A stretch of DNA of 35,354 nucleotides from Pseudomonadota bacterium. Its GTDB lineage: Bacteria; Pseudomonadota; Gammaproteobacteria; Burkholderiales; Burkholderiaceae_C. The notes under the pieces were generated by a model. It made no database searches. It was given only the letters and a program-made list of their open reading frames with translations, and was not told where the DNA came from. This document shows positions 23,626-32,581 of this stretch, one piece after another; the stretch's first letter is position 1, and every line of letters begins with the position of its first letter. The stretch covers positions 1 to 35,354 of the forward strand of contig JAFECX010000145.1 of NCBI GenBank assembly GCA_018241895.1, given 5' to 3'. The position numbers were made by a program, and so were the translations under genes.

Positions 23626-25233
23626 CTGGCCGTCGCGCCGCGGGTCGCTGGCCGCAGCGTAACCGTCGACGCCGGGGTCACCCAGGCGCCAGATGAACTG
23701 TCCGGCGCCGTAGTCCTGGTAGCTGTCGGCGAACGGCTCGACACGATGGCCGAGCGCACGCAGGCCCTCGGCAGTGGCCGTATCGAAGCCGTCCTCGACG
23801 TTGACGATGCCGCCGAACCAGCGCCAGCGCGGCGCATCGCAGGCGGCCTGCTTGTGCTGCCGGTAGTCGAGCATGCGCACGAGCGTCTGCAGGTGCGCCT
23901 GCGGCTGCATGTCGCCGCCCATGATGCCGAAGCTCATCTGCGGCCGGCCGTCTCGGGTGAGGAAGGCCGGGATGATGGTGTGGAACGGCCGCTTGCCGCC
24001 TCCGACGACGTTGGCGCGCGTGGCGTCGAGCGTGAAGCCGTGGCCGCGGTTTTGCAGGCTCAGGCCGTAGCCCGGCACCACGACACCCGAGCCGAACCCC
24101 ATGTAGTTGCTCTGGATGAAGCTCACCATCATGCCGCGCTCGTCGGCGGCGCTCAGGTAGATCGTGCCTCCCGTGGGCAGCTGACCGGGGCCGTGATCCT
24201 GTGCGCGCCCGGGGTCGATCAGCTTCGCGCGGCTGGCGAGGTAGGCCGGCTCGAGCATCTGTGCCGGCGTGAGCGTCATCGCGCGCGGCTCGCCGACGTG
24301 CCGGTAGACGTCGGCGAAGGCCAGCTTCATGGCCTCGATCTGCAGGTGCTGGCTCGCCACGCCGTCGACCGGCAGCGCAGCGATGTCGAAGTGCTGCAGG
24401 ATGCCCAGCGCGATCAGCGCCGCGATGCCCTGGCCGTTGGGTGGAATCTCGTGCAGCCGATGGCCGCGGTAGTCCTGCCCGATGGGCTCGACCCATTCGG
24501 GGCGGTAGGCGGCGAAGTCGGCCGCGCTCATCGCGCCGCCGTGCGCGCGCGCGTGCGCCGCGGCGGCCTCGGCGATCTCGCCGCGGTAGTAGGCCTCGCC
24601 GCGCGTGCGGGCGACGAGGCGCAGCGTGCGCGCCGCGTCGGCAAAGACGAAGCGCTCGCCGACCTCGGGCGCGCGCCCGTGCGGCAGGAAGGCGGCAGCG
24701 AAGCCCGGCTGTGACGTGATCTCCCCGAGTGCGGCGGCATTGGCCCACTTGTGCTGCACGACCACCGGCACCGCGCAGCCGCGCTCGGCAAAACGGATCG
24801 CCGGCGCCAGCAAGTCGGCAAACGGCAGCTTGCCGTAGCGCTCGTGCAGCGCCACCCAGCCGGCCACCGCACCGGGCACCGTCACCGAATCCCAGCCGCG
24901 CCGGGGCGGCGTCTTCGCATCGGCGCCGTACTTGCGCCTGAAGTACTCGGGGCTCCAGGCCGCGGGCGCACAACCGCTGGCGTTGAGCCCCTGCAGCCGT
25001 TCGCCGTCCCAGAGGATGCAGAAGGCGTCCGAACCCAGGCCGTTGCTGCACGGCTCGCAGACCGTCATCGCGGCGGCCGTGGCGACGGCGGCATCGACCG
25101 CGTTGCCACCGCGCTGCAGCATCGCGAGGCCCGCCTGCGCCGCCAGCGGATGCGACGTGGCGACGACGTTGTGCGCGAAGACCGGCAGGCGCCGGCTCGC
25201 ATAGCCGACGTTCCAGTCGAAATGGATGCTCAT
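23611..25233 (-). CDS. ggt: Gamma-glutamyltransferase-family hydrolase
   Basis: This is a 540-residue N-terminal-nucleophile (Ntn) hydrolase of the gamma-glutamyltranspeptidase family. The precursor should cleave itself before Thr357 in LPTGGTIYLS, the position of the conserved nucleophile, giving large and small subunits. Other landmarks are ATSHPLAAQAGLAMLQRGGNAVDAAVA near the N-terminus, EIPPNGQGIAALIAL, NYMGFGSGVVVPGYG and GIMGGDMQPQAHLQ. No signal peptide is visible (MSIHFDWNVGYASRRLPVF), so it is probably cytoplasmic and resembles YwrD/acylase-like members more than secreted E. coli GGT. It could hydrolyse gamma-glutamyl compounds or acyl amides. It is flanked by two exporters on the same strand. 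Its 3' end lies in a duplicated 29-bp segment. Confidence 0.9.
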   Translation of the reverse strand: MSIHFDWNVGYASRRLPVFAHNVVATSHPLAAQAGLAMLQRGGNAVDAAVATAAAMTVCEPCSNGLGSDAFCILWDGERLQGLNASGCAPAAWSPEYFRRKYGADAKTPPRRGWDSVTVPGAVAGWVALHERYGKLPFADLLAPAIRFAERGCAVPVVVQHKWANAAALGEITSQPGFAAAFLPHGRAPEVGERFVFADAARTLRLVARTRGEAYYRGEIAEAAAAHARAHGGAMSAADFAAYRPEWVEPIGQDYRGHRLHEIPPNGQGIAALIALGILQHFDIAALPVDGVASQHLQIEAMKLAFADVYRHVGEPRAMTLTPAQMLEPAYLASRAKLIDPGRAQDHGPGQLPTGGTIYLSAADERGMMVSFIQSNYMGFGSGVVVPGYGLSLQNRGHGFTLDATRANVVGGGKRPFHTIIPAFLTRDGRPQMSFGIMGGDMQPQAHLQTLVRMLDYRQHKQAACDAPRWRWFGGIVNVEDGFDTATAEGLRALGHRVEPFADSYQDYGAGQFIWRLGDPGVDGYAAASDPRRDGQAVGW

Positions 25234-25381
25234 GGCAGCGCTCCGGCGGGTCGTGCGCGCGAGTATCTCGCAGCGCCCTCGGGGCGCACGGCGCTGCGCG
25301 GCCATGCCGTTGCGCTGCGATGCCGGTGCGCCCTGCACGCGCGCACCCGCGCAGGACGCGGCCGCGGCCGGGCGCTCGCGC

Positions 25382-26983
25382 TCAGCCCGGCGGCGCGTCG
25401 GCCTCGCGGCCCGCGCCGGCGACGTAGCGCCGCACCAGCGGCGGCCCTGCACCCCGGTGCAAGGCAATGCGCTGCGCACGCAGCTCGGCATCGAAGGCGG
25501 TGAAGCGCGCCATGCGCCGCTGGTGCTCGATCCAGTCCTCGTCGACGAAGTACTCGATGTAGCGCCCCGGGGTGGACACGTCGCGGAACAGCCCCCACGA
25601 CAGCGCACCCTGGCGCAGCCGCGCCCGTCGCGTGCGCTGCATGACGTCGGCGAATTCGGCCGCGCGCTGCAGGTCGATCTGGTACTCGATCGTGACCATC
25701 ACCGGGCCCTCGTCGGCCGCGATCGGGATCGCCGGCGTCGGCGGCGGCTGCAGGCTCGCCGGCCTGTAGTCGGGCTCGGCGCCGGCGCCGACCTTGAGTC
25801 GGCGCGTGAGCGGCAGCGCCAGCGTGCCGAATGCGGCCGCGGCCCAGATGGCGACGTCCACGCTCGCAAAGCTGGCCACCTGCCCCCACAGCATCGAGCC
25901 GGCCGCGGCACCGCCCATGAGCGCCATCTGGTAGATGCTCATGCCGCGCGCGCGCACCCAGTCGGGCATCGCGAGCTGCGCCGAGATGGTGAACGAGTTG
26001 GCCACCGACAGCCATGCCATGCCGATGACCACCATCGCCGGCAGCGCGATCCACAGCTCGGGCACGAGCACGATGAGGCTGGACAGCGCCGCCTGCACCA
26101 GCGTGCCGATGACGACGAAGGCGTCGCGCGTGAAGCGCTCACGCCAGCGCGGGAACTGCAGCGCGGCGACGATGGCGCCGCCCCCCATGCACGAGAGCAT
26201 CAGCGTGAAGGTGCCGGCGCCGCCGCCGTGCAGTCCGCGCGCCAGCAGCGGCAGCAGCGCCAGCAGCGCGGTCGTCTGCACGAAGAACACGAAGGTGCGC
26301 AGCAGGATCACGCGCAGCCGCGGCGACTGCATCGCGAACGTGATGCCCACGCGCATGGCGCCGACGAAGCGTTCGCCCGGCAGCGTGCTCGCCTGCGGCT
26401 CGCTGCGCCAGCGCAGGATCAGCACCACGGCGATGCCCGCCAGCACGACGTTGCACACGAACACCGTCGCGGTGCCGAAGCCCGCGAGCAGCGCCCCCGC
26501 CAGCACCGGGCCGACGACGCGCGACAGGTTCATCGCGATGCCGTTGAGCGCCAGCGCCGGCGCCAGTTGTTCGCGCGGCACGACCTGCGGCACGATGGCC
26601 GCGAACACCGGCCAGCGCATCGCCAGCCCGATGCCGTTGCTGAAGGTCAGTACCAGCAGCGCCGGCGCCGTCAGCAGCCCGGTGAGCGCGAACAGCGCCA
26701 GCACCGCGGCGTTGGCCGACACCCACAGCTGCGTGCTCGCGAAGTAGCGCCGGCGATCGACGATGTCGGCCAGCGCGCCGCTGGGCAGCCCGAGCACGAA
26801 CACCGGCAGCGTGCTCGCGGTGGACACCAGCGCCACCATCACCGGGCTGGGCGTGAGCGTGGTCATCAGCCAGGCCGCGGCGATGTCGTTCATCCACATC
26901 GTCAGGTTCGCCAGCAGCGAGGCGAACCACAGGCCGCGGAACACCGGACCTTCGAGCGGCTCGAGCGCGGCGGGCAGCTTCAT
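25382..26983 (-). CDS. MFS_3-family exporter with C-terminal ferredoxin-like domain
   Basis: This is a 533-residue transporter of the MFS_3 (EntS-like) group. Residues 1-415 contain about 12 hydrophobic segments, with FRGLWFASLLANLTMWMNDIA at the start, the loop GALADIVDRRR after the second helix pair, and VVGPVLAGALLAGFG. Residues 430-533 form a soluble domain starting MVTIEYQIDLQRAAEFADVMQ and containing YIEYFVDEDWIEHQRR, a dimeric alpha/beta-barrel (antibiotic biosynthesis monooxygenase-like) domain known in this family. The substrate is unknown; relatives export siderophores or drugs. The ATG at 26983 gives a normal N-terminus, with a weak ribosome site; an in-frame GTG at about 27039 is an alternative. 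It ends 148 bp upstream of the ggt-family gene. Confidence 0.88.
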   Translation of the reverse strand: MKLPAALEPLEGPVFRGLWFASLLANLTMWMNDIAAAWLMTTLTPSPVMVALVSTASTLPVFVLGLPSGALADIVDRRRYFASTQLWVSANAAVLALFALTGLLTAPALLVLTFSNGIGLAMRWPVFAAIVPQVVPREQLAPALALNGIAMNLSRVVGPVLAGALLAGFGTATVFVCNVVLAGIAVVLILRWRSEPQASTLPGERFVGAMRVGITFAMQSPRLRVILLRTFVFFVQTTALLALLPLLARGLHGGGAGTFTLMLSCMGGGAIVAALQFPRWRERFTRDAFVVIGTLVQAALSSLIVLVPELWIALPAMVVIGMAWLSVANSFTISAQLAMPDWVRARGMSIYQMALMGGAAAGSMLWGQVASFASVDVAIWAAAAFGTLALPLTRRLKVGAGAEPDYRPASLQPPPTPAIPIAADEGPVMVTIEYQIDLQRAAEFADVMQRTRRARLRQGALSWGLFRDVSTPGRYIEYFVDEDWIEHQRRMARFTAFDAELRAQRIALHRGAGPPLVRRYVAGAGREADAPPG

Positions 26984-27228
26984 CGCAACATCATCGCCGA
27001 TACGCGAACCGGCCGGCCGCGGCACGGCGTGTTCAGTCACCCTGGAACGCCCCGTCGCGCGTCCCGCGGATCGCCGGCCGCGCGACGACCACCACCATCG
27101 CCACCGTGGCCGGCAGCAGGCCCGCCGACCACGGCCGCGTGCCGCCGCGCCCGGCCGCGCACGCCCGAGGGCGGCGCCAGGTCGAGGACGTGCGCCCCGG
27201 GCCCCGGCCGGCGTGCGCTCCCGAGCCG

Positions 27229-29217
27229 TCAGCCGCGCATGTCCAGGCTCGGTGTGCTGCGCAGGACTTCGTCGACGCTGGTCTGGCCTTCGGCCACCTT
27301 CATCGCACCGGCCAGCCGCAGCGGGCGCAGACCGTCCTTCATCGCCTGGCGTCGCAAGGCCGCGGCATCGAGCACCGGGTGAATCGCCTGACGTGCTGCC
27401 TCGCTCATGACGAACAGCTCGTACAGGCCGGCGCGACCGCGGTAGCCGGTGTTGCGGCACTCGAGGCAGCCCACCGGCTTGTAGGCGCGCACGCCGCCGG
27501 CCAGCCGCCAGGGGCGCACGATCTCGTCCAGCGTCTGGCGCGTCGTCGCCTCGTCGCGCGCCTTGCACGCCGGGCACAGCGTGCGTGCCAGGCGCTGCGC
27601 GAGCACGCCGATCACGGTGGCGCTGACGAGATAGCCGGGCACGCCGAGATCGGCCAGCCGCGTGACGGCACCCACCGCGTCGTTCGTGTGCAGCGTGCTG
27701 AACACGAGGTGTCCGGTCAGCGCGGCCTGGATCGCCATCTCGGCGGTGGCGAGGTCGCGGATCTCGCCCACCATGATGATGTCCGGGTCCTGCCGCATCA
27801 GCGCGCGCAGCCCTTCGGCGAAGCCCAGCTCCAGCGCCGGCTGCACCTGGGTCTGGTTGAACGCGGGCTCGATCATCTCGATCGGGTCCTCGATCGTGCA
27901 CACGTTGACCTCGTCGGTGGCCAGGCGCTTGAGCGTGCTGTACAGCGTCGTCGTCTTGCCGCTGCCGGTCGGGCCGGTGACGAGCACGATGCCGTGCGCG
28001 TGCCGGATGAGCCGTTCCCAGCCAGCGCCCTCGTGGGCGCCGAAGCCGAGCGCGTCCAGGCTCTTGAGCGCCGCCTCGGGGTCGAAGATGCGCATCACCA
28101 TCTTCTCGCCGAAGGCGGTGGGCAGCGTGGACAGGCGCATCTCGACCTCGCCGCCGCCCTCGCGCGCCGGGCGCACGGTCTTGATGCGGCCGTCGAGCGG
28201 GCGGCGCTTCTCGACCACGTCCATGCGGCCGAGCAGCTTGATGCGCGAGGTCATCGCCGCCATCACCGCGAGCGGCACCTGGTACACGGTGTGCAGCACG
28301 CCGTCGATGCGAAAGCGGATGGCGCCGATCTCGCGCCGCGGCTCGAGGTGGATGTCGCTGGCACGCTGCTCGAACGCGTACTGCCACAGCCAGTCGACGA
28401 CCTGCACCACGCCCTGGTCGTTGGCGTCGAGCTGCTTGTTGCTGCGCCCGAGCTCGACCAGCTGCTCGAAGCTGGCCGCCGGCGCCACCTCGCCGCTCCT
28501 GGCCGCGGCGCGCACGCTCTTGGCCAGCGCGTAGAACTCGGTCGTGTAGCGGCGCAGCTCGTCGGGGCTGGCCAGCACCAGCCTGACACGGCGGCGCGTG
28601 TGGGCCTCGATCTCGGGCACCCATGCGACGTCCAAAGGCTCGGCGGTGGCGATCGTGACCTCGCCGGCGCCGACGGCGATCGGCAGCGCCGCGCGCAGTT
28701 GCGCGTACTGCGCGCTCATCACGTCGGCGACGCGGCCGACTTCGACGCGCAGCGGATCGATGCGCAGATACGGCATGCCGATGCGCGCGGCGAGCCAGGC
28801 CGTGAGCGCCTCGGCGTCCAGCGGCGTGCCGTGGCCGGCGCGCACGAGTCCGGCGCCACCCAGGCGCACCAGCGGATGCAGCCTCGAGTCCCCGGCGCCG
28901 AAGCGCTGATGCACGCGCGCCGCGTCCTCGGCGCTCACCCAGCCGTCGCTGCGCAGCCACTCGAGCAGCTGTGCCCACGCCAGACGGCCGGGCCGATGCG
29001 CCGCCGGCGTCGCCGACCCCGTCGACGCCACGGGTCGAGGTGCGGATCGCGCGGCCGACAGCATCGGCGCATTCTGCTGCGCCGCCGCGCTGCGAGACGG
29101 CGAAACAGGGCCGCTGCCCGCCCCGACTTCGGGCTTTGACGCTGCGGACCCGGCTTCGGCGGCCCCCGTGGTCGACGCGCAGGCCGCGCGGGACAAAGAG
29201 GACGTGTTCGCCGTCAT
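27229..29217 (-). CDS. gspE: Orphan type II secretion/type IV pilus-like ATPase (GspE/PulE/PilB family)
   Basis: This is a 662-residue secretion ATPase. An Ala/Ser-rich, probably disordered N-terminus (1-75) precedes a MshEN/T2SSE_N domain (about 80-245) and the ATPase core (about 265-640). Core motifs are GPTGSGKT with Lys421, the Asp-box region EDPIEM, Walker B DPDIIMVGEIRD, and His box STLHTND. The zinc tetracysteine is CPAC plus CLEC. Such ATPases drive pseudopilus or pilus assembly at the inner membrane, but no other gsp or pil gene is in the window. The start is uncertain: ATG 29217 is preferred, GTG 29283 and ATG about 29064 are alternatives, all before the conserved region. The 245-bp gap upstream of the MFS gene shows nothing recognisable. 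Confidence 0.9.
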   Translation of the reverse strand: MTANTSSLSRAACASTTGAAEAGSAASKPEVGAGSGPVSPSRSAAAQQNAPMLSAARSAPRPVASTGSATPAAHRPGRLAWAQLLEWLRSDGWVSAEDAARVHQRFGAGDSRLHPLVRLGGAGLVRAGHGTPLDAEALTAWLAARIGMPYLRIDPLRVEVGRVADVMSAQYAQLRAALPIAVGAGEVTIATAEPLDVAWVPEIEAHTRRRVRLVLASPDELRRYTTEFYALAKSVRAAARSGEVAPAASFEQLVELGRSNKQLDANDQGVVQVVDWLWQYAFEQRASDIHLEPRREIGAIRFRIDGVLHTVYQVPLAVMAAMTSRIKLLGRMDVVEKRRPLDGRIKTVRPAREGGGEVEMRLSTLPTAFGEKMVMRIFDPEAALKSLDALGFGAHEGAGWERLIRHAHGIVLVTGPTGSGKTTTLYSTLKRLATDEVNVCTIEDPIEMIEPAFNQTQVQPALELGFAEGLRALMRQDPDIIMVGEIRDLATAEMAIQAALTGHLVFSTLHTNDAVGAVTRLADLGVPGYLVSATVIGVLAQRLARTLCPACKARDEATTRQTLDEIVRPWRLAGGVRAYKPVGCLECRNTGYRGRAGLYELFVMSEAARQAIHPVLDAAALRRQAMKDGLRPLRLAGAMKVAEGQTSVDEVLRSTPSLDMRG

Positions 29218-29334
29218 CGCGCTGCGCCCACCCGTGCCGGTGGACGCGTCACCGTGCGCGGAAGGACGGCCCGCCCGCCGCACCCCCTTGCGCGCAGCGC
29301 CCTCGCCCTCAGCGCAGGCCGGTGACCTGCCTGG

Positions 29335-29376
29335 CGCTGCCGCTGCCGCTGCCGCTGCCGTTGCCGCTGCCGTTGG
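29335..29376. repeat. Hexanucleotide repeat (CGYTGC) between the SDR and gspE
   Basis: About six and a half tandem CGCTGC/CGTTGC units occupy the non-coding gap (29218-29418) downstream of the SDR gene. The remainder of that gap shows no gene or clear terminator. Confidence 0.8.
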
Positions 29377-29418
29377 GGGCGCCGCGCCTGCGCCCAGTCG
29401 CCGTCCCCACGGCCCGCC

Positions 29419-30222
29419 TCAAGGCAGATACTCGCCGCCGTTGACGTCCAGACAGGCCCCGGTGATCGCCTGCGCATGATCGCTGGCCAGCAACAGGGCT
29501 GCGCGCGCACATTCCTCGTCCGTGGCCATGCGCCCCAGTGGAATGTTGGCGACGATCTGCGCCTGCAGCGCGGCCACGCTGGTCTGCTGCTGCTCGGCCA
29601 TGGCACGCAGGCCCTGCTGCACCGGCACGCCCCACATCCAGCCGATGAACACGCTGTTGACGCGGATCCGATGACGGCCGACTTCCTGCGCCAGATACTT
29701 GACGGCCACGGCCTGGGCGCCCTTGGAGGCGGCATACCCGGCTTCGCCCGCATAGGGCTTGCGCGTCGCCATCGTGTTGATCATGACGATGGCGCCCCCC
29801 TGCGGCGTCTGGCGCTGCATCTGGCCGATCACCTGCTGGCTGAGCCGCAAGGTGCCGATGACATTGGTTTCGTAGGCTTGGCGCCAGCCGTCGAGTCGCG
29901 CGCTGCTGACCGGTTCGAAGCGACCGTGCTCGAATGCGCTGTTGAGCAGCACATCGATGCGCCCACACTGCGCCACCACCTGTTCGGCCAGCCGCGCACA
30001 CTGCGCTTCGTCGGTGATGTCCGTCGCCACCTTCATGACCTGGCAGCGGGCCGTCGCCGCGCCCAGGGCGCGGATCGCGGCTTGCGCGGCATCGAGCCTC
30101 GCCGGGGTGCGGGCGGCGCAGACCACCGCCGCGGCACCGGCGAGCGCGGCTTCGACGGCCAGCTTGATGCCCAGTCCCGGGCCGATGCCCGAAACGATCA
30201 CCACTTTTCCTTCGAGCAGCAT
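29419..30222 (-). CDS. Classical SDR-family oxidoreductase
   Basis: This is a 267-residue short-chain dehydrogenase/reductase, third gene of the DUF1214-sulfotransferase-SDR unit. The cofactor motif is SGIGPGLGIK (11-20) and the NNAG-equivalent reads LNSAFEHG. The active site is complete, with Ser in MINTM/ATRKPY context and YAASK around residue 165. The C-terminus ends LDVNGGEYLP, close to the common DVNGG ending. The NSAFEHGRFEP stretch departs from the usual NNAG. The substrate is unknown; neighbours suggest an alcohol or ketone of a hydrophobic compound, such as a steroid or terpenoid (inference). A strong GGAAGG ribosome site precedes the ATG, and the gap from the sulfotransferase stop is 18 bp. 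Confidence 0.9.
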   Translation of the reverse strand: MLLEGKVVIVSGIGPGLGIKLAVEAALAGAAAVVCAARTPARLDAAQAAIRALGAATARCQVMKVATDITDEAQCARLAEQVVAQCGRIDVLLNSAFEHGRFEPVSSARLDGWRQAYETNVIGTLRLSQQVIGQMQRQTPQGGAIVMINTMATRKPYAGEAGYAASKGAQAVAVKYLAQEVGRHRIRVNSVFIGWMWGVPVQQGLRAMAEQQQTSVAALQAQIVANIPLGRMATDEECARAALLLASDHAQAITGACLDVNGGEYLP

Positions 30223-30240
30223 GGCCTTCCGTTCTCGAAC

Positions 30241-31443
30241 TCAATGCGGTGACAGGATATACGCCTCGCGGTAGGCGGCAAAATCGCGGCCGATCTGCTC
30301 GGGCGACAGGCCGAAGTGCTCCAGGCTGTAGTCGTGCGCAGGGCGCGTCTCGCGCCGGTGCGCCACCAGGTAGTGCTGCATGCGCCCCTCGACGTCGCCC
30401 GGCAAGGACAGCCCGGCAAAGGCGTAGAGCTTGCGCACCACCGCCAGCGGCTCGCGCAAGGTGTCGTCGAACCAGACATCGTGAAAACGTCCGCCGCGGC
30501 CCGCAGCCGATTCGCGCGCGCGAAACTCCAGGCTGCGCTGCATGCCGCGCGCGAAAATCGCCGACCATTGCCGACCGACGCGCAAAGGATCCACCTTCTC
30601 GCCGTAGATCTGCCACAGGGTTTCGTTGAAGCTGGCGATCGACGGGATGGTCTGCAGCGGATCACGGTGGGTCTGGACGATCTGGGCATCGGGAAAGACC
30701 GCACACAACACGTCGAGCTGGCGCAAGTGATGCGGTGTCTTCAGGACCCAGCGCCCGCTGCTCGCGGTCTCGCCGCGCCGGCGCTTTTGCCATTGCAGGA
30801 ACTGCAGCAGCCGGCGCAGATGGCGATAGGCCGGCTGCGGGTCGTGTTCCTGCAGCCAGCGCGTATAGCCTGGAATATCGGCATAGGCGTCGAAGAAGGC
30901 GCAGAAGGAATGTTCGAGCAGTATGCCGTCCTCGTCCGCCGCTTCGGCATCGAGCGGATGGATCGCCGCCAGCTTGGGCATCGCGGCCAGCATCGCAGCC
31001 ACTTCGGCGCGTGCGCGCTCGATGCGTGGATCGAGCGCCGCGCCGGGCATCGCCTGGGCCGATGTCTCGGGCGCCGGCAGCGGCACCGGAAAGCGCGCCT
31101 CCCACCACAGCAGCGGATAAAGGCGCGCGTCACAGCCGAGGATGCGCTGCAGCAGCGTGGTGCCGGTGCGTGGCAGACCGACGATGACCAGTGGCGAGCG
31201 AATCTCTTCGGCTGCGATCTCCGGCAGCCGGCGGAAATGATCTTCGACGAGCAGCCGGTTCCTGAGCAGTTCGACGATGCGTTCGTGCAGCAGTTGCCGG
31301 CCGACGGCCGACAGCCGCGCTTCGCCGTCGAGGGCCTGCAGCAGCGCCTGCAACGCAGGGCGAAAGTCAGCCGCGCCAAAATCATCCGGCCCCCCCGCGC
31401 GGCGGCGCGCCTCCTGCAGCAAGGCGTCGATATCAAAGGCCAT
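30241..31443 (-). CDS. Sulfotransferase-family protein
   Basis: This is a 400-residue cytoplasmic protein of the PAPS-dependent sulfotransferase fold (Sulfotransfer_3-like). The 5'-phosphosulfate-binding loop is GLPRTGTT (89-96), preceded by the strand SPLVIV. The 3'-phosphate-binding region is THRDPLQTIPSIASFNE (about residue 258-275). Other family segments are WWEARFPVPLPAPE and WVLKTPHHLRQLD. It should transfer sulfate from PAPS to a hydroxyl or amine of a small molecule, not yet identifiable. The start at 31443 has AGGGGCAGG upstream and lies inside the end of the DUF1214 gene (11-bp overlap), so the two are translationally coupled. A longer frame from 31476 exists, but the ATG at 31443 has the better ribosome site. 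Confidence 0.9.
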   Translation of the reverse strand: MAFDIDALLQEARRRAGGPDDFGAADFRPALQALLQALDGEARLSAVGRQLLHERIVELLRNRLLVEDHFRRLPEIAAEEIRSPLVIVGLPRTGTTLLQRILGCDARLYPLLWWEARFPVPLPAPETSAQAMPGAALDPRIERARAEVAAMLAAMPKLAAIHPLDAEAADEDGILLEHSFCAFFDAYADIPGYTRWLQEHDPQPAYRHLRRLLQFLQWQKRRRGETASSGRWVLKTPHHLRQLDVLCAVFPDAQIVQTHRDPLQTIPSIASFNETLWQIYGEKVDPLRVGRQWSAIFARGMQRSLEFRARESAAGRGGRFHDVWFDDTLREPLAVVRKLYAFAGLSLPGDVEGRMQHYLVAHRRETRPAHDYSLEHFGLSPEQIGRDFAAYREAYILSPH

Positions 31444-32581
31444 CGCCTGCCCCTTGCGCCGCCGCCAGGGAGGCAAGCTCGCTCAGTTTGACGACCCGGG
31501 TCTGCGGCGCCGGCGTCTGGCTGGCGCCGATCCAGCGAAAACACATCGTGCCGGCGCGGTGCCCGGCCGTTTCCAGCCAGTTGGGCAACCCCGGATCGCG
31601 ATGGGCCACGATCAGTCGCACGCCGCCGGCGGCGTCACGGCGCGCACTGTGCTGGTTGTGATGGATGCGGTGGTGGCGGTAGTCGAGAGACTCCATCCAG
31701 TAGTTGTCGAGCTGGAAGTTCCAGAAATCGCACGGCGGCAACTGCGCGACTTCGACCAGCAGCGCTTCGTCCTCGTCCAGCGCCCAGTGGCCGTGAAAAT
31801 AGAAGATGTTCGGGTCTCCGCCCGCCGCCTGGAACATCTGCTGATCGCGTGCCGGCAGCGTATTCACCGGCTGCGTGCGAAACAGCTGCACCCAGTCGGC
31901 AAACAGCCGCGCCGTGTTTTCGACGAACGCCGCGGCGCGCTGCAGGCGGTCGTGCAACGCGACGGGATCGAGGGGCGGCCGCGGGCCGGCGCCGAGGCAT
32001 TCGATCTCGAGTTCGGCCGCCTGTTCGCGCGCGCGATCGAGAAAGGTCTGGCGCACCAGCAGCTGATTCGTCTCGACCGTCATGGCCAGCCAATTGCCGG
32101 CTCGACGCTGCGTACTCAGCCGGAGTTCGAAAGTGCCGTCGGCATCCACCTGCAGATCGCGGCCGTCGAGAAAACCGCTACCCGGCATGCGGCCATCGGC
32201 GTCGGCGTAGCCGCCGCTCTTGGTGGCGAAGTAGAGGCCGTGAACGCTGCCGCGGCGGCCGCGCACCAGGTAATCGTGGCGGCCGTCGAGGCGCGCCGAC
32301 AGATAAAGGTTGTCGGGGTTGTCGGCGCCGATCTTCGCCGTTTCGTGCGATGGCCGCACGAAGCCGGGGTACAGTGGATCGCCGTATTCGACGTGCATTT
32401 CCAGCGCGATCCGGGCCAGCCGGGTGAGATAACGCCAGCCTTCGGCACGCGTCAGTGCATCCACGGGCGCCTCGGGCCGCAGGATCTGCTGGCCGGCGCG
32501 CTCGAGCGTGTCACAAAACCGAACCCAGGTCTCGCCACTGACGATGGCGGCTTGGGTGGCGCGGTGGTCGGCGTCGGGCAT
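31433..32581 (-). CDS. DUF1214-domain protein
   Basis: This is a 382-residue protein whose C-terminal 100 or so residues match DUF1214: ALLVEVAQLPPCDFWNFQLDNYWMESLDY, then HHNQHSA and a closing CFRWIGA. The N-terminal two thirds are also conserved in relatives as far as I recall, with GDPLYPGFVRPSHETAKIGADNPDNLYLSARLDG. DUF1214 often occurs with DUF1254, which is absent here. No signal peptide is visible, unlike many DUF1254/DUF1214 proteins. The function is unknown. It is the first gene of the three-gene unit, so its regulation sets that of the sulfotransferase and SDR. GC content falls noticeably in parts of the trio. Confidence 0.85.
   Translation of the reverse strand: MPDADHRATQAAIVSGETWVRFCDTLERAGQQILRPEAPVDALTRAEGWRYLTRLARIALEMHVEYGDPLYPGFVRPSHETAKIGADNPDNLYLSARLDGRHDYLVRGRRGSVHGLYFATKSGGYADADGRMPGSGFLDGRDLQVDADGTFELRLSTQRRAGNWLAMTVETNQLLVRQTFLDRAREQAAELEIECLGAGPRPPLDPVALHDRLQRAAAFVENTARLFADWVQLFRTQPVNTLPARDQQMFQAAGGDPNIFYFHGHWALDEDEALLVEVAQLPPCDFWNFQLDNYWMESLDYRHHRIHHNQHSARRDAAGGVRLIVAHRDPGLPNWLETAGHRAGTMCFRWIGASQTPAPQTRVVKLSELASLAAAQGAGDGL

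Noticed and set aside
23481..23837. An N-terminal extension of the second EamA transporter.
   Set aside because: It would overlap the end of the ggt-family gene and includes the duplicated 29-bp segment translated as Arg-rich repeats; the start at 23480 gives a normal transporter.
25226..27382. A 718-codon plus-strand frame opposite the MFS exporter.
   Set aside because: Its His/Arg/Gln-rich translation is a shadow of the MFS gene, which has obvious membrane helices and family motifs.
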